The notes under the pieces were generated by a model that was given only the letters and a program-made list of their open reading frames with translations, did not search any database and was not told where the DNA came from. 48,359 nucleotides of DNA from Fulvimarina sp. GTDB lineage: Bacteria; Pseudomonadota; Alphaproteobacteria; Rhizobiales; Rhizobiaceae. The stretch's first letter is position 1. The number at the start of each line of letters is the position of its first letter. Shown here in pieces: positions 34,937 through 44,100 of this stretch. Location of the stretch: the NCBI GenBank assembly GCA_002700095.1, contig PACL01000038.1:1-48359 (forward strand), in the 5' to 3' direction. A program made the translations under genes and the position numbers.

Positions 34937-35667
34937 CCTCGCGGAGCCGCAGGCCCGGGACGCCGCGGGACCGCAAGTTGCCCGCCGAAGCCTCCGCCCC
35001 GGCGGGCCGGCAGAAGACCGTCGGCTTCGGCTTCGTCGCGCTGCTGTCCTTCCTCGCCGGGATGACCGACGCGATCGGCTTCCTGCGGGCCGGCGACTTC
35101 CTCTCCTTCATGAGCGGCAACACGACGCGTCTCGCCATCGCCATCGGCGAGGGGCACGGCGGCGACATCGCCCGCCTTGCGGCGATCCTGCTGGTCTTCG
35201 TCACCGGCAATGCGACCGGCGTCGTCCTCGTGCGCACGACCGGCGAGCGCCAGTGGCCGCTGCTGATGGCGGTGACGGTGGTGACCGGCCTCGTCGCGGC
35301 CCTTGCTGGCGCCGCTCCCTCGCCCTGGAGCTATCTGCCGCTCGTCTTCGCCATGGGAATGCTGAATGCCGCGGTCGACACCGTCGCCGGCCATCCCATC
35401 GGGCTCACCTATGTGACCGGCGCGCTGTCGCGCTTCGGCAAGGGCCTCGGCCGTTTCCTTTGCGGCGAGCGGCGCGGCGGCTTCCTGGTGCAGATGCTGC
35501 CCTGGATCGGCATGCTGACCGGAGCCGTTACCGGCGTCTTTCTGCTCCAGGCCTGGCAGGAGACCGCGATCTGGGCCATCGGTGCCACCGCGCTCCTCCT
35601 GACGGTGGTTTCCGTCATGGTGCCCCGGGACTGGCTGCGACCCTGCTTCGGCCTCGGCAGGCCCTGA
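34933..35667 (+). CDS. YoaK/DUF1275 family membrane protein
   Basis: A 244-aa inner-membrane protein with a basic 28-residue N terminus and about six membrane helices. The DUF1275 signature is FLAGMTDAIGFLRAGDFLSFMSGNTTRLAI (near residues 40-69), with a second internal repeat-like part GMLNAAVDTVAGHPIGLTYVTGALSRFGKGL. Function is unknown. ATGA overlap with bolA shows cotranslation. Confidence 0.88.
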   Translation: MTSRSRRPGTPRDRKLPAEASAPAGRQKTVGFGFVALLSFLAGMTDAIGFLRAGDFLSFMSGNTTRLAIAIGEGHGGDIARLAAILLVFVTGNATGVVLVRTTGERQWPLLMAVTVVTGLVAALAGAAPSPWSYLPLVFAMGMLNAAVDTVAGHPIGLTYVTGALSRFGKGLGRFLCGERRGGFLVQMLPWIGMLTGAVTGVFLLQAWQETAIWAIGATALLLTVVSVMVPRDWLRPCFGLGRP

Positions 35668-35723
35668 GATGCTCCGAGGCGGGAGGCGGCCGTTTTTCCC
35701 GGCCTCGGCCTCACCCCTTCCCT

Positions 35724-35760
35724 CTCTGGCCTTCCCCCTCTGGCCTTCCCCCTCTGGCCC
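35724..35760. repeat. 14-bp tandem repeat, 2.6 copies
   Basis: Unit ctctggccttcccc at 35724-35737 and 35738-35751, plus a partial third copy to 35760, in the spacer between the DUF1275 gene and the penicillin-binding protein gene. Pyrimidine-rich on the plus strand. Confidence 0.8.
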
Positions 35761-35888
35761 TTCCACTGCCTCTTCGCCGGCAAAGACCGGACCAGCGGGG
35801 ACCGGGGACCATCCGGCCATGGGAGGGACGAGCCGCCGCCGGCGCCACTTGCGTTGCGGCCGCCGTTCGGCACACCCATATCGCCATG

Positions 35889-35905
35889 GTTAACGAGCGG
35901 TAAAC
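35889..35905. promoter_or_regulatory. GTTAA-N7-TAAAC element, possible CtrA-like site
   Basis: Half-sites at 35889-35893 and 35901-35905 are separated by 7 bases, just 13 bases before the start of the penicillin-binding protein gene. It resembles the CtrA box TTAA-N7-TTAAC with one mismatch, and shares its pattern with 17847-17863. A site this close to the start codon would block transcription if bound. Confidence 0.35.
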
Positions 35906-35918
35906 AGCGGGGCGAGGC

Positions 35919-37766
35919 ATGGAAGAGGTGGCTGAGGCTCCGCGCTACAAGACGATCTGGCTCGTCCTCGCCTTCCTCGTCATGATCTTCGGCTGCGGCC
36001 TCGTCGGCGTCCATGGCTGGGTTGATGCCGTCGCTGCGCGCTACGGCGCCAGCGTCGCGACCACCCGCGAGCGGGTCCACTCGAACCGCCTCGTCGTCGA
36101 ACTTTCCCGCCATGGCCAGCAGCCCTGGAACGCCCCCATCGAGGAGGCGATGTATGTCGACTACGACGACGTGCCGCAGGTGATGCGCGAGGCGATCCTG
36201 ACCAGCGAGGACAGCTGGTTCTTCTACCACATGGGCTTCAATCCCGTGGCCATCGGCAAGGCGCTCCTCAGCCAGTTCGGCGACGACCCGCGCGGCGGCT
36301 CGACCATCACCCAGCAGATCGCCAAGCAGGTCTATGTGGGCAGCCGGCGCGACTTCCGGCGCAAGTTCGACGAACTCGCCATCGCCCTCTGGCTGGAATG
36401 GCACTTCTCCAAACAAGAGCTCCTCGAACTCTATTTCAACACGCCCTTCATGGGCCACAACACCAAGGGCATCGAGGCGGCCGCCCGCTACTATTTCGGC
36501 TATTCCTTCAAGCGCGAGCGCGCCCAGACCGTCGCCTTCACGCCGGACATGGCGGCGAGCCTCGCCGTCACCATCAAGAACCCGACCGCCGGCAATCCGG
36601 CCAAGCCGCGCAACCTGCGCGAGGCCCGCCGCCTGCTCCTCGCCATGGGCATCGAGCCGGCTGTGCTGACGGCCAAGGCCGTCGCCGACGAGACGCTGCC
36701 CCGCCGCTTCGCCGCCCATGCCTTCGTCAAGGACCGCCGGCTCTCCGACCAGTTCGGCTCGGCCCGCGACCTCGCGGTCGCGCGGCTGGAGCGCAAGCTC
36801 CACGGCCACGAGGGCAGCCTCGACGTCGTCACCTTCTATGCCTCCGAGACGCAGCTCTATCTCGAGACGGCGATCGAGAAATACTACCCGCCGATCCGCC
36901 GCGCCGGCTACGACCGGCTGACGGCGGTTGTCGTCGACAACGCGACCGGCGGCATTCAGGCAATCGTCGCCCCGCCCGACGCGACGCTTTATCCCGGCTC
37001 CACGGTGAAGCCGCTGCTTGCCCTCTGCGCCCTGGTCGAGAAGGGCTACACCGCCCAGAGCCGGGTCGAGGACGTGGCGATCGGGGTTCCGCCGGTGCGC
37101 AACGGCGACCGGCGCTATCTCGGCCGGATCAGCTTCGAGCAGGCGATGGCCGCCAGCCGCAACCCGCCCTTCGTCGAGATGATGCGACGCTTCGGGCGGC
37201 CCTGCGCCAACGCCATGATGAAGCGCATGGACACCGGTTTCCGCTTCCAGGGCGGGCGCGACCGCTCGCTGGCCCTCGGCGCCGAGCCGGTGGCCCTGAT
37301 GGACCTCCTCGACGCCTATGTAACGATCGCCACCTGCGGCCGGGTATCGAACGGACCGTTGATCCTGAAGGAGGCCCGGGAACGCGGCAGCCAGAAGGTG
37401 GTGCTGGAGGAAAAGGCGAAGAGCCTTTCAAAGGACACCCGGCTGGTGGCGGGATTCGACGCGCTGCACGAGATGCTGCAGGCGACCACCGGGCCGACGG
37501 GAACCGCAAATGGCAGCCGCTTCGTCAACGACGTCGCGGCGAAGACCGGCACCTCGGACGAAAACCGCCAGATCACGCTGATCACCTTCACCCGAGCCCA
37601 TACCGTGCTGGTCTCGGCCGGGGCGAGCGACCCAGGCAAGCTGAAGCGGCACCTGTCGTCCCACGCCTTGGTGAAGATGGTCCGCAACGTCAACGCCAAC
37701 ATTCATGGCGGCAAGGACCCCGGCCCGCTCGGCTGCGGCCCCGGCGTCGTCGTCGCCGGCCGGTAG
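35919..37766 (+). CDS. Class A penicillin-binding protein (glycosyltransferase 51 plus transpeptidase)
   Basis: A 615-aa bifunctional peptidoglycan synthase. One TM anchor at residues 13-33, then GT51 domain (about 75-260) with catalytic Glu97 in EAILTSEDSWFFYHMG and GGSTITQQIAKQ. The transpeptidase domain (about 320-580) has S361-T-V-K364 (PGSTVKPL), S-R-N in AASRNPPF and K542-T-G-T-S. All catalytic residues are intact. It is shorter than PBP1a and lacks OB or C-terminal extra domains, so it is probably an auxiliary class A enzyme. A possible CtrA-like element precedes it. Confidence 0.92.
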   Translation: MEEVAEAPRYKTIWLVLAFLVMIFGCGLVGVHGWVDAVAARYGASVATTRERVHSNRLVVELSRHGQQPWNAPIEEAMYVDYDDVPQVMREAILTSEDSWFFYHMGFNPVAIGKALLSQFGDDPRGGSTITQQIAKQVYVGSRRDFRRKFDELAIALWLEWHFSKQELLELYFNTPFMGHNTKGIEAAARYYFGYSFKRERAQTVAFTPDMAASLAVTIKNPTAGNPAKPRNLREARRLLLAMGIEPAVLTAKAVADETLPRRFAAHAFVKDRRLSDQFGSARDLAVARLERKLHGHEGSLDVVTFYASETQLYLETAIEKYYPPIRRAGYDRLTAVVVDNATGGIQAIVAPPDATLYPGSTVKPLLALCALVEKGYTAQSRVEDVAIGVPPVRNGDRRYLGRISFEQAMAASRNPPFVEMMRRFGRPCANAMMKRMDTGFRFQGGRDRSLALGAEPVALMDLLDAYVTIATCGRVSNGPLILKEARERGSQKVVLEEKAKSLSKDTRLVAGFDALHEMLQATTGPTGTANGSRFVNDVAAKTGTSDENRQITLITFTRAHTVLVSAGASDPGKLKRHLSSHALVKMVRNVNANIHGGKDPGPLGCGPGVVVAGR

Positions 37767-38006
37767 GCTTGGGCTTGGGATTGGGGTGCAGTTGCAGGCA
37801 CCGCGGGCGGGCGCCACCGTGCTCGCCGGCTCGGCGCCGGCAGAAGCGACTCGTGCGGCCTTCGTCCGTGCAGACAAGCGTAGGTCACCGACAAGGCTCG
37901 GCCGACCCGCCCATCCCCGCGATGCGGGTCTGCCGGCGAACATCGCCCCGACGGCAGAACCACTATCCGATGAGGCTGGAAAGCTGCGGCGCGTGCGCTG
38001 CCGCGG

Positions 38007-38681
38007 TCAGAACTTCAGCGCGACGCCGGCCCGGATCGAATGCTCGTCGAAGCCGGAAGAGACGCTGGTATTGCCGAGATCGTAGGTCTCGCTGCCGAAT
38101 TTGGAATAGCGATATTCGAGGCGGCCCGCCAGGTCGTCGGTGATCTTCGCCTCGACGCCGGCGCCGACGGTGAAGCCGACGCTGGTCTGGGGGTCGGATG
38201 CGCCGCCGGAACTCAGCTCGTTGCGCGACGCGGCGATGCCGCCCGTGGCGAAGACCAGGAACGGATCGGCCTGATAGCCCACCCGGCCGCGCAGGGAGCC
38301 GAAGATGTTCTGCTCGCCATCGACATCGCCGCCCAGCGCCGGGCTGAAGCCCGTCCCGTCGACGCCGGAGCCGCCGAAATCGGCCTCGACGCCGTAGACG
38401 ATCGGCCCGGATTCGAAATTGTAGCCGGCATAGACACCGCCGACGGCGCCGTCACCATCGAAGGACACGTCCGGCGCATTCCGGAAGCGAGAGAAGTTGT
38501 AGCCGACGAAGGCGCCGGCATAGGGCCCCGACCAGACATAGATCGACGTGGGCGCTTCGGGGGACGGCGGCGCGGGGACCGGGTCGAAGACCACGTCGGC
38601 CGCCGAGGCGGTGTCCGTTCCCAGAGCCAGGACGCCCGTGACGACGAGCGCGAATGATCGGACCTTGCATGTCCACGACAT
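38007..38681 (-). CDS. Outer membrane beta-barrel protein (Omp25/31-type)
   Basis: A 224-aa outer membrane protein. A signal peptide (residues 1-27, ending ASA) is followed by a short proline-rich linker and an eight-stranded OmpA-like barrel with alternating strands: [64 protein letters not shown] and the terminal [10 protein letters not shown] with C-terminal Phe for BAM recognition. Such proteins are abundant surface antigens in Brucella and Rhizobium. It is divergent from uvrC. Confidence 0.92.
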   Translation of the reverse strand: MSWTCKVRSFALVVTGVLALGTDTASAADVVFDPVPAPPSPEAPTSIYVWSGPYAGAFVGYNFSRFRNAPDVSFDGDGAVGGVYAGYNFESGPIVYGVEADFGGSGVDGTGFSPALGGDVDGEQNIFGSLRGRVGYQADPFLVFATGGIAASRNELSSGGASDPQTSVGFTVGAGVEAKITDDLAGRLEYRYSKFGSETYDLGNTSVSSGFDEHSIRAGVALKF

Positions 38682-39100
38682 CGACGTTCCACCACTGCCT
38701 CGCGGGCAAGATCGGCTCGGCCGACCGCCCACACAATCCGTCTTCGCCCCGTCATTGCCGACGGATCTTCGACCACCTCGCTGTGACTCACAAGTGGGGA
38801 TGCTCCATGGCGCCAACAGGGGACGATGACGTTTGCGCGACCGGCAGAGCAAATCTTTTTTCCTCTGTTGCAAGCTGGCAACAAATTCGCCCTCCGGCGC
38901 CCGGAAGGCGTGCGACTGCGCCCAGCCGCCGCGGGCGGCGGTTCGCGCAGGCCAGGCGAACCCCATGCATTTTCGAATCGCAGCGATCATATAAGACGGG
39001 TCGGCGCGGCTGGCCGGCAGCCGAAACGACAGACGACGAGGAGACGAGGTTGGGCCGTTCGCGCGCGCAACGATATTCGCACCACAGTGCCCGGGGCCTG
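38682..39100. other. Divergent region between porin gene and uvrC
   Basis: About 420 bases. Contains an AT-richer patch at 38850-38890 with the inverted repeat TGTTGC-N6-GCAACA (38866-38883), which probably belongs to the porin or uvrC promoter. A TTG codon at 39050 preceded by GAGGAG may be an alternative uvrC start. No further gene is seen. Confidence 0.5.
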
Positions 39101-41479
39101 ATGCCGAGGGACGCCGACGCTGGTGACGAGGCGGCGACCGACGCCGGCTTCGACGGCGATGGGAGCGAAGATCAGGTCGCGGCCGCCGATCCGGCGAGCT
39201 GGGACGACGAGGACGATCGCCCGGACGTCGAGGACAAACCGGGGCAAGAAGCGGAAGACGACGACGAAGCCGTCGACGCGCCGACGCCTGCGAGGTCGGC
39301 TGCCGCGGCGTTGCTGCAGGCGATCGAGTGGGACGATGCCGGCAAGTCGATTCATACCGATCTGACCGGCGCCGCCCTGATCGCCGCTTTGGCCAAGCGG
39401 CTGCCGAATTCGCCCGGCGTCTATCGCATGTTCGGGGCCGACGGCGAGATCCTCTATGTCGGCAAGGCGCGCTCCTTGAAGAAGCGCGTCGCCAACTACA
39501 CCCGGCTCGGCGGCCACACCCAGCGCATCGCGCGGATGATCGCCAAGACCCACAACATGGAATTCGTGACGACGCGCACGGAGACCGAGGCGCTGCTGCT
39601 CGAGGCGAACCTCATCAAGCGCCTGCGGCCACGCTTCAACGTGCTGATGCGGGACGACAAGTCGTTTCCCTATATCCTGATCAGCCAGGACCACGCCGCC
39701 CCGGCGATCCTGAAGCATCGCGGCGCGAGGTCCCGGAAGGGCCGCTATTTCGGCCCCTTCGCCTCGGCCGGGTCCGTCGGCCGGACGATCAACGCGCTGC
39801 AGCGGGCCTTCCTGCTGCGCACCTGCTCGGATTCGGTCTATGACAGCCGCACCCGGCCGTGCCTGCTCTATCAGATCAAGCGCTGCTCCGGCCCCTGCAC
39901 GGGCGAGGTGAGCGAAGCCGAATATGCCGAGCTCGTCGACGAGGCGACGGCGTTCCTCTCCGGCCGCTCCAGCGACGTGAAGACCATGCTGTCGCATTCG
40001 ATGCAGTCGGCCTCTGCCGACCTCGATTTCGAGCGCGCCGCCGTCTATCGCGACCGGCTCGCCGCCCTCTCCCACGTGCAGGGCCACCAGGGCATCAACC
40101 CCGAGGGGGTCGAGGAGGCCGACGTCTTCGCCATCCATCAGGAAGGCGGGCTCACCTCGATCCAGGTGTTCTTCTTCCGCACCGGGCAGAACTGGGGCAA
40201 CCGCGCCTATTTCCCCAAGGCCGACCCGTCGCTGGAGCCCGAAGCCGTCCTCGGCGCCTTCCTGGCGCAGTTCTACGACGACACGCCGGCGCCCCGCCTG
40301 GTCCTCCTGCCGGTGAAGGTCGAGGACGAGGCGCTGCTCGCCGAGGCGCTGGCGCTGAAGACCGGCCGCAAGGTGCGGATCGAGGTGCCGGCGCGCGGCG
40401 CCAAGCGCGACCTCGTCGACCATGCGACGTCCAACGCCCGCGAGGCGCTCGGCCGCCGGCTGGCGGAGACCTCCTCCCAGGCCCGCCTGCTCGACGGGCT
40501 GCGGGAGACCTTCGGCCTTGCCCGCACGCCGCGGCGCATCGAGGTCTATGACAACTCGCACATCATGGGCACCAATGCGGTGGGCGCGATGATCGTCGCG
40601 GGGCCCGAGGGATTTGCCAAGAACCAGTACCGCAAGTTCAACATCAAGGGCGAGGACATCACCCCCGGCGACGACTTCGGCATGATGAAGGAGGTCATCC
40701 GCCGGCGATTCTCGCGGCTGATCAAGGAGCATGCGCAGACCATGCCGGCAACGGCCGGCACCGGCGTTGCGGCGGACGCGGCGCCCGCCGGGCCCGCGAC
40801 GCCCGCGTCTGGCGATCCTGCGGCCGCCGGCACGTCCTCCGTCGCCCCGTCGGCGACAGGCGATGCAGCCGTCGACGCCATCGCACAAGCTTCCAGTGGG
40901 GACGTGTCCGGTCGTCCGCGGGCCAATCCGGGCGGGGACGCGGCCATTCAGCCGGGCACCGACCTCGATGCGGATCTCGACACCGACCTCGCCGACGATC
41001 TGGCCGAAGACGCGCCGATGCCGGCCTGGCCGGACCTCGTCTTCATCGACGGCGGCAAGGGCCAGATGTCGGCGGTGCGCGCCATTCTCGACGAACTCGG
41101 CATCGCCGACCGCATCACCGCCATCGGCATCGCTAAGGGCGTCGACCGCGACGCCGGCCGCGAGCGCTTCGTCACCGCCGGCCGCGAGCCGTTCTCGCTG
41201 CCGCCGCGCGACCCGGTTCTGTATTTCGTCCAGCGCCTGCGCGACGAGGCGCACCGATTCGCCATCGGCACCCACCGGGCCAAGCGCAAGAAGGAACTGG
41301 TGAAGAACCCGCTCGACGAGATCGCCGGCATCGGGCCGTCCCGCAAGCGGGCGCTGCTCCACCATTTCGGTACGGCGAAGGCCGTCTCGCGCGCGGCCCT
41401 CGACGATCTGACACAGGTGGAAGGCATTTCCGCCGCGATGGCGCAATTGATCTACGATCATTTCCGGACCGGGGGATGA
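39101..41479 (+). CDS. uvrC: Excinuclease ABC subunit C
   Basis: Makes both incisions in UvrABC nucleotide-excision repair. The 792-aa product has an acidic N-terminal extension (residues 1-65), the GIY-YIG nuclease (about 103-180; [15 protein letters not shown]), a UVR motif (about 300-335), the UvrC RNase H-like nuclease ([19 protein letters not shown], and [10 protein letters not shown]) and a C-terminal double helix-hairpin-helix. A low-complexity Ala/Asp/Pro-rich insertion of about 95 residues (about 545-640) splits the RNase H-like domain. The length exceeds the usual 620-680 aa because of these two parts. A TTG at 39050 is an alternative start. It is followed by pgsA, moaD, moaE. Confidence 0.95.
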   Translation: MPRDADAGDEAATDAGFDGDGSEDQVAAADPASWDDEDDRPDVEDKPGQEAEDDDEAVDAPTPARSAAAALLQAIEWDDAGKSIHTDLTGAALIAALAKRLPNSPGVYRMFGADGEILYVGKARSLKKRVANYTRLGGHTQRIARMIAKTHNMEFVTTRTETEALLLEANLIKRLRPRFNVLMRDDKSFPYILISQDHAAPAILKHRGARSRKGRYFGPFASAGSVGRTINALQRAFLLRTCSDSVYDSRTRPCLLYQIKRCSGPCTGEVSEAEYAELVDEATAFLSGRSSDVKTMLSHSMQSASADLDFERAAVYRDRLAALSHVQGHQGINPEGVEEADVFAIHQEGGLTSIQVFFFRTGQNWGNRAYFPKADPSLEPEAVLGAFLAQFYDDTPAPRLVLLPVKVEDEALLAEALALKTGRKVRIEVPARGAKRDLVDHATSNAREALGRRLAETSSQARLLDGLRETFGLARTPRRIEVYDNSHIMGTNAVGAMIVAGPEGFAKNQYRKFNIKGEDITPGDDFGMMKEVIRRRFSRLIKEHAQTMPATAGTGVAADAAPAGPATPASGDPAAAGTSSVAPSATGDAAVDAIAQASSGDVSGRPRANPGGDAAIQPGTDLDADLDTDLADDLAEDAPMPAWPDLVFIDGGKGQMSAVRAILDELGIADRITAIGIAKGVDRDAGRERFVTAGREPFSLPPRDPVLYFVQRLRDEAHRFAIGTHRAKRKKELVKNPLDEIAGIGPSRKRALLHHFGTAKAVSRAALDDLTQVEGISAAMAQLIYDHFRTGG

Positions 41480-41592
41480 AACAATCGTCACGTTTGATGG
41501 CGAATGTGCCCGGATATCGGCCGGTGCGGTTGACGGGGCCCGCCCGCGCGCGCTTTGAGAGACCTCACCCGAATTCCGCAGGCTAATGTTCC

Positions 41593-42174
41593 ATGGCGTC
41601 CAGGGCCCTCAGCCTTCCCAATATCCTGACCTATGCGCGGATCGTGTGCGTTCCGCTCGTGGTCATGTGCTTCTTCCTCGAGGGCCAGCTCCGCAGCCCG
41701 GACTATGCCCGCTGGACCGCGCTCGGCATCTTCGTCGTCGCCTCGATCACCGACTATTTCGACGGCTATCTGGCAAGGGCCTGGAATCAGTCCTCGACCA
41801 TCGGGCGGATGCTCGATCCGATCGCCGACAAGCTGCTGGTCGCCGCGGTGCTGCTGCTGCTCGCCGCCGAGGGCAGCATCGCCGGCTGGAGCCTGTGGGC
41901 GGCGATCATCATCCTGTGCCGCGAGATCCTCGTCTCGGGCCTGCGCGAATATCTCGCCGAGCTGAAGGTCTCGGTCCCGGTGACCCGGCTCGCCAAATGG
42001 AAGACGACGATCCAGATGATCTCCATCGCCTTCCTCCTCGCCGGCCCCGCCGGCGACAAGTTCCTGCCCGGGATCACCCAGGTCGGCCTCGCCCTCCTCT
42101 GGGTCTCCGCCCTCGTCACCCTCTACACCGGCTACGACTATTTTCGCGCCGGGCTGCGCCACATCGACGATTGA
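41593..42174 (+). CDS. pgsA: CDP-diacylglycerol-glycerol-3-phosphate 3-phosphatidyltransferase
   Basis: Makes phosphatidylglycerophosphate for phosphatidylglycerol and cardiolipin in the inner membrane. The 193-aa protein has the CDP-alcohol phosphotransferase motif D57-G58-x2-A61-R62-x8-G71-x3-D75-x3-D79 (DGYLARAWNQSSTIGRMLDP) and about six membrane helices. Length and motif are canonical. Lies between uvrC and moaD, the usual alphaproteobacterial order uvrC-pgsA-moaD-moaE. Confidence 0.96.
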   Translation: MASRALSLPNILTYARIVCVPLVVMCFFLEGQLRSPDYARWTALGIFVVASITDYFDGYLARAWNQSSTIGRMLDPIADKLLVAAVLLLLAAEGSIAGWSLWAAIIILCREILVSGLREYLAELKVSVPVTRLAKWKTTIQMISIAFLLAGPAGDKFLPGITQVGLALLWVSALVTLYTGYDYFRAGLRHIDD

Positions 42175-42324
42175 GGTCCGCGGGCGCCGGTCGAAGATCG
42201 GGGCCGACGGTCTGAGGCCGGCCGGGCCATCTGCGGGCCCGCCACGGCAGATCGATGCGCTGGGCTCTGGACATCCCGCGCCCTGCCCGCCATCTCCGAC
42301 ATGAGACGAGAGGAGCGCCACACC

Positions 42325-42576
42325 ATGAAACTTGCCTATTTCGCCTGGGTGCGCGAGCGGATCGGGATTGCCGAGGAAGAGGTCGCATTGCCGGCCGGCG
42401 TCGTGACGGTGAGCGATCTGCTCCTCTGGCTGAAGGGCCGGGGCGAGACATACGATGCGGCGCTGCAGGCGCCGGAGATCATCCGCGTCGCCATCGACCA
42501 CGAGCATGTCGACCATTCCGAGCCGCTGGCCGGCGCGCGCGAGATCGCGCTCTTCCCGCCGATGACCGGAGGCTGA
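42325..42576 (+). CDS. moaD: Molybdopterin synthase small subunit MoaD
   Basis: An 83-aa ubiquitin-like sulfur carrier ending in the required Gly-Gly (PPMTGG), whose thiocarboxylate donates sulfur to precursor Z. It has KLAYFAWVRERIG at the N terminus and EIALFPPMTGG at the end. AGGAG lies 9 bases before the ATG at 42325. The moaE start follows the stop after three bases. Confidence 0.95.
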   Translation: MKLAYFAWVRERIGIAEEEVALPAGVVTVSDLLLWLKGRGETYDAALQAPEIIRVAIDHEHVDHSEPLAGAREIALFPPMTGG

Positions 42577-42579
42577 GCC

Positions 42580-43203
42580 ATGGCGGATACCAGGGACAGC
42601 GCCGAGCTCGCCGCCACCATGTATGACGGCGGGCGGGAAACCGGTTCCTCGGCGGGTGCGCGCGCCGCCGGCGGCGGCGAGACCGGCGGGAGCGTTGCCG
42701 AGCCCCGCATCGAGATCCGCGTCCAGGCCGGACGGATCGATGCCGGCGCCATCGCCGACTCGCTCACCGGCCCGGATGCCGGTCGCGGTTCGGGCTCTGG
42801 CTCTGGTGCCGTCTCTGGCGCCGTTGGGGCGCTGGTCACCTTCACCGGCTATTGCCGCGACGAGGGCGGGCGGCTGCGGGCCCTGGAGCTCGAGCACTAT
42901 CCCGGCATGGCCGAGAAGCAGATGAAGAAGATTGCCGCCGAGGCCGCCGTCCGCTGGCCGATCCTCGGGCTCGCGGCGATCCACCGCTACGGCCTGATCG
43001 CGCCCGGCGAGGAGATCGTCCTCGTCGCCTGCACCTCGGCCCATCGCGGCGCGGCCTTCGAGGCGGCGAGCTTCCTGATGGACTACATGAAGACGTCTGC
43101 CCCCTTCTGGAAGCGCGAGCATCTGGTCGACGGCACGACCGGCGGCTGGGTCGAGGCCAAGGACACCGACGAGGCGGCCGCCGATCGCTGGCACCGCCTG
43201 TAG
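42580..43203 (+). CDS. moaE: Molybdopterin synthase catalytic subunit MoaE
   Basis: Transfers MoaD sulfur to cyclic pyranopterin monophosphate in molybdenum cofactor synthesis. The MoaE core spans about residues 43-205: VTFTGYCRDEGGRLRALELEHYPGMAEKQM, HRYGLIAPGEEIVLVACTSAHRGAAFEAA and FWKRE with the active Lys. The 207-aa product is longer than the usual 150 because of an N-terminal Gly/Ala-rich extension (1-42) and a Gly-Ser-rich insert (about 64-82) in the first part of the fold. GGAGG before the ATG at 42580 supports this start, and no later start is available in frame. Confidence 0.93.
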   Translation: MADTRDSAELAATMYDGGRETGSSAGARAAGGGETGGSVAEPRIEIRVQAGRIDAGAIADSLTGPDAGRGSGSGSGAVSGAVGALVTFTGYCRDEGGRLRALELEHYPGMAEKQMKKIAAEAAVRWPILGLAAIHRYGLIAPGEEIVLVACTSAHRGAAFEAASFLMDYMKTSAPFWKREHLVDGTTGGWVEAKDTDEAAADRWHRL

Positions 43204-43370
43204 CGGCACAAAGACGCAATCGTCACGAAGGCAACCGATACTTCCAGGATACTGCAGGGCAACAAGACGATCGTGCCGTGCAGCAACGATTTTGCGTCAC
43301 TCCCGCGAATTTTTCTCTATCCGATCCGCAGATTTCGCCTAGCTTTCCCTTTTTGTTTGGGAGGGCACCC

Positions 43371-43898
43371 ATGAAGATCAAGGACAGGCCGGAATATCGC
43401 GACAAGCCGAAGCCGCTCTGCTTCGGCCCGGACGAAACCGTCATGAAAGCGGTTTCAGCCATGAGCGAGCGCAATGTCGGCTCGGTGATGATCGTCGACG
43501 ACTTCGACAAGCTGATCGGTGTCGTTACCGAACGCGACTTGCTGAAACGCCTCGTCGGTGCGGGGCGGGATCCGGAAACCACCAAGCTGCGCGAGATCAT
43601 GACCGCCAAGCCGCGGGTCGCCAAGGCGGACGACGACCTGATCGAATGGATGCGGGTGATGTCGAACGAGCGCTTCCGGCGCCTGCCGATCGTCGACGAC
43701 CAGGGGCGGGTCGTCTCGATCATGACCCAGGGCGACTTCGTCTCCTATACCTGGCCGAACCTCCTGCACCAGGCACGCGAGGTGACCCGGACGAGCATCG
43801 GCCGCAACTATCAGGTCCTGCTCGTCGGTGGCTCGGTGGCGCTCTACACCGTCATCCTGATCGTCGTCCTCGCCTCCTTCTTCGGCGCCGAAGCGTAA
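43371..43898 (+). CDS. CBS-pair protein with C-terminal membrane helix
   Basis: A 175-aa protein with two CBS motifs (about residues 10-60 and 68-125; VMKAVSAMSERNVGSVMIVDD and LIEWMRVMSNERFRRLPIVDD), which bind adenosine nucleotides, and a hydrophobic helix at about 150-172 that anchors it in the membrane. GGGAGGG lies just upstream of the ATG. Function unknown; probably an energy-status sensor for a membrane partner. Confidence 0.88.
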   Translation: MKIKDRPEYRDKPKPLCFGPDETVMKAVSAMSERNVGSVMIVDDFDKLIGVVTERDLLKRLVGAGRDPETTKLREIMTAKPRVAKADDDLIEWMRVMSNERFRRLPIVDDQGRVVSIMTQGDFVSYTWPNLLHQAREVTRTSIGRNYQVLLVGGSVALYTVILIVVLASFFGAEA

Positions 43899-43901
43899 AC
43901 G

Positions 43902-44000
43902 AGAGCATGATTCCGAAAGTGGGAACCGCTTTTCGGACAAGATCACGCTGCACCAAGACGATAGAGCGGGATGTCGATCCAGGCTGATCTCATCCCGCTC
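43902..44000. repeat. Palindromic intergenic repeat (RIME-like)
   Basis: Contains agcatgattccgaaagtggg facing cgcttttcggacaagatcac as imperfect inverted halves (about 43903-43949), followed by a perfect 9-base inverted pair gagcgggat (43964-43972) and atcccgctc (43992-44000). This form is the well-known palindromic repeat scattered between genes in rhizobia, here placed directly after the CBS gene stop. Confidence 0.75.
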
Positions 44001-44100
44001 CAGGCCGTGGACTCATCATGAGGAACGATCAAGAGACGAGTGGATTTCCGACTTGCGTTTGTGCTTTTGTGTGCAAGGCGCGATCATCTAAGTTTCCACC

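Noticed and set aside
38987..41491. Long minus-strand frame over uvrC
   Set aside because: Shadow of uvrC with no motif; the UvrC frame is certain.
41488..43209. Minus-strand frame over pgsA, moaD and moaE
   Set aside because: It spans three well-identified genes and their gaps and has no family features.
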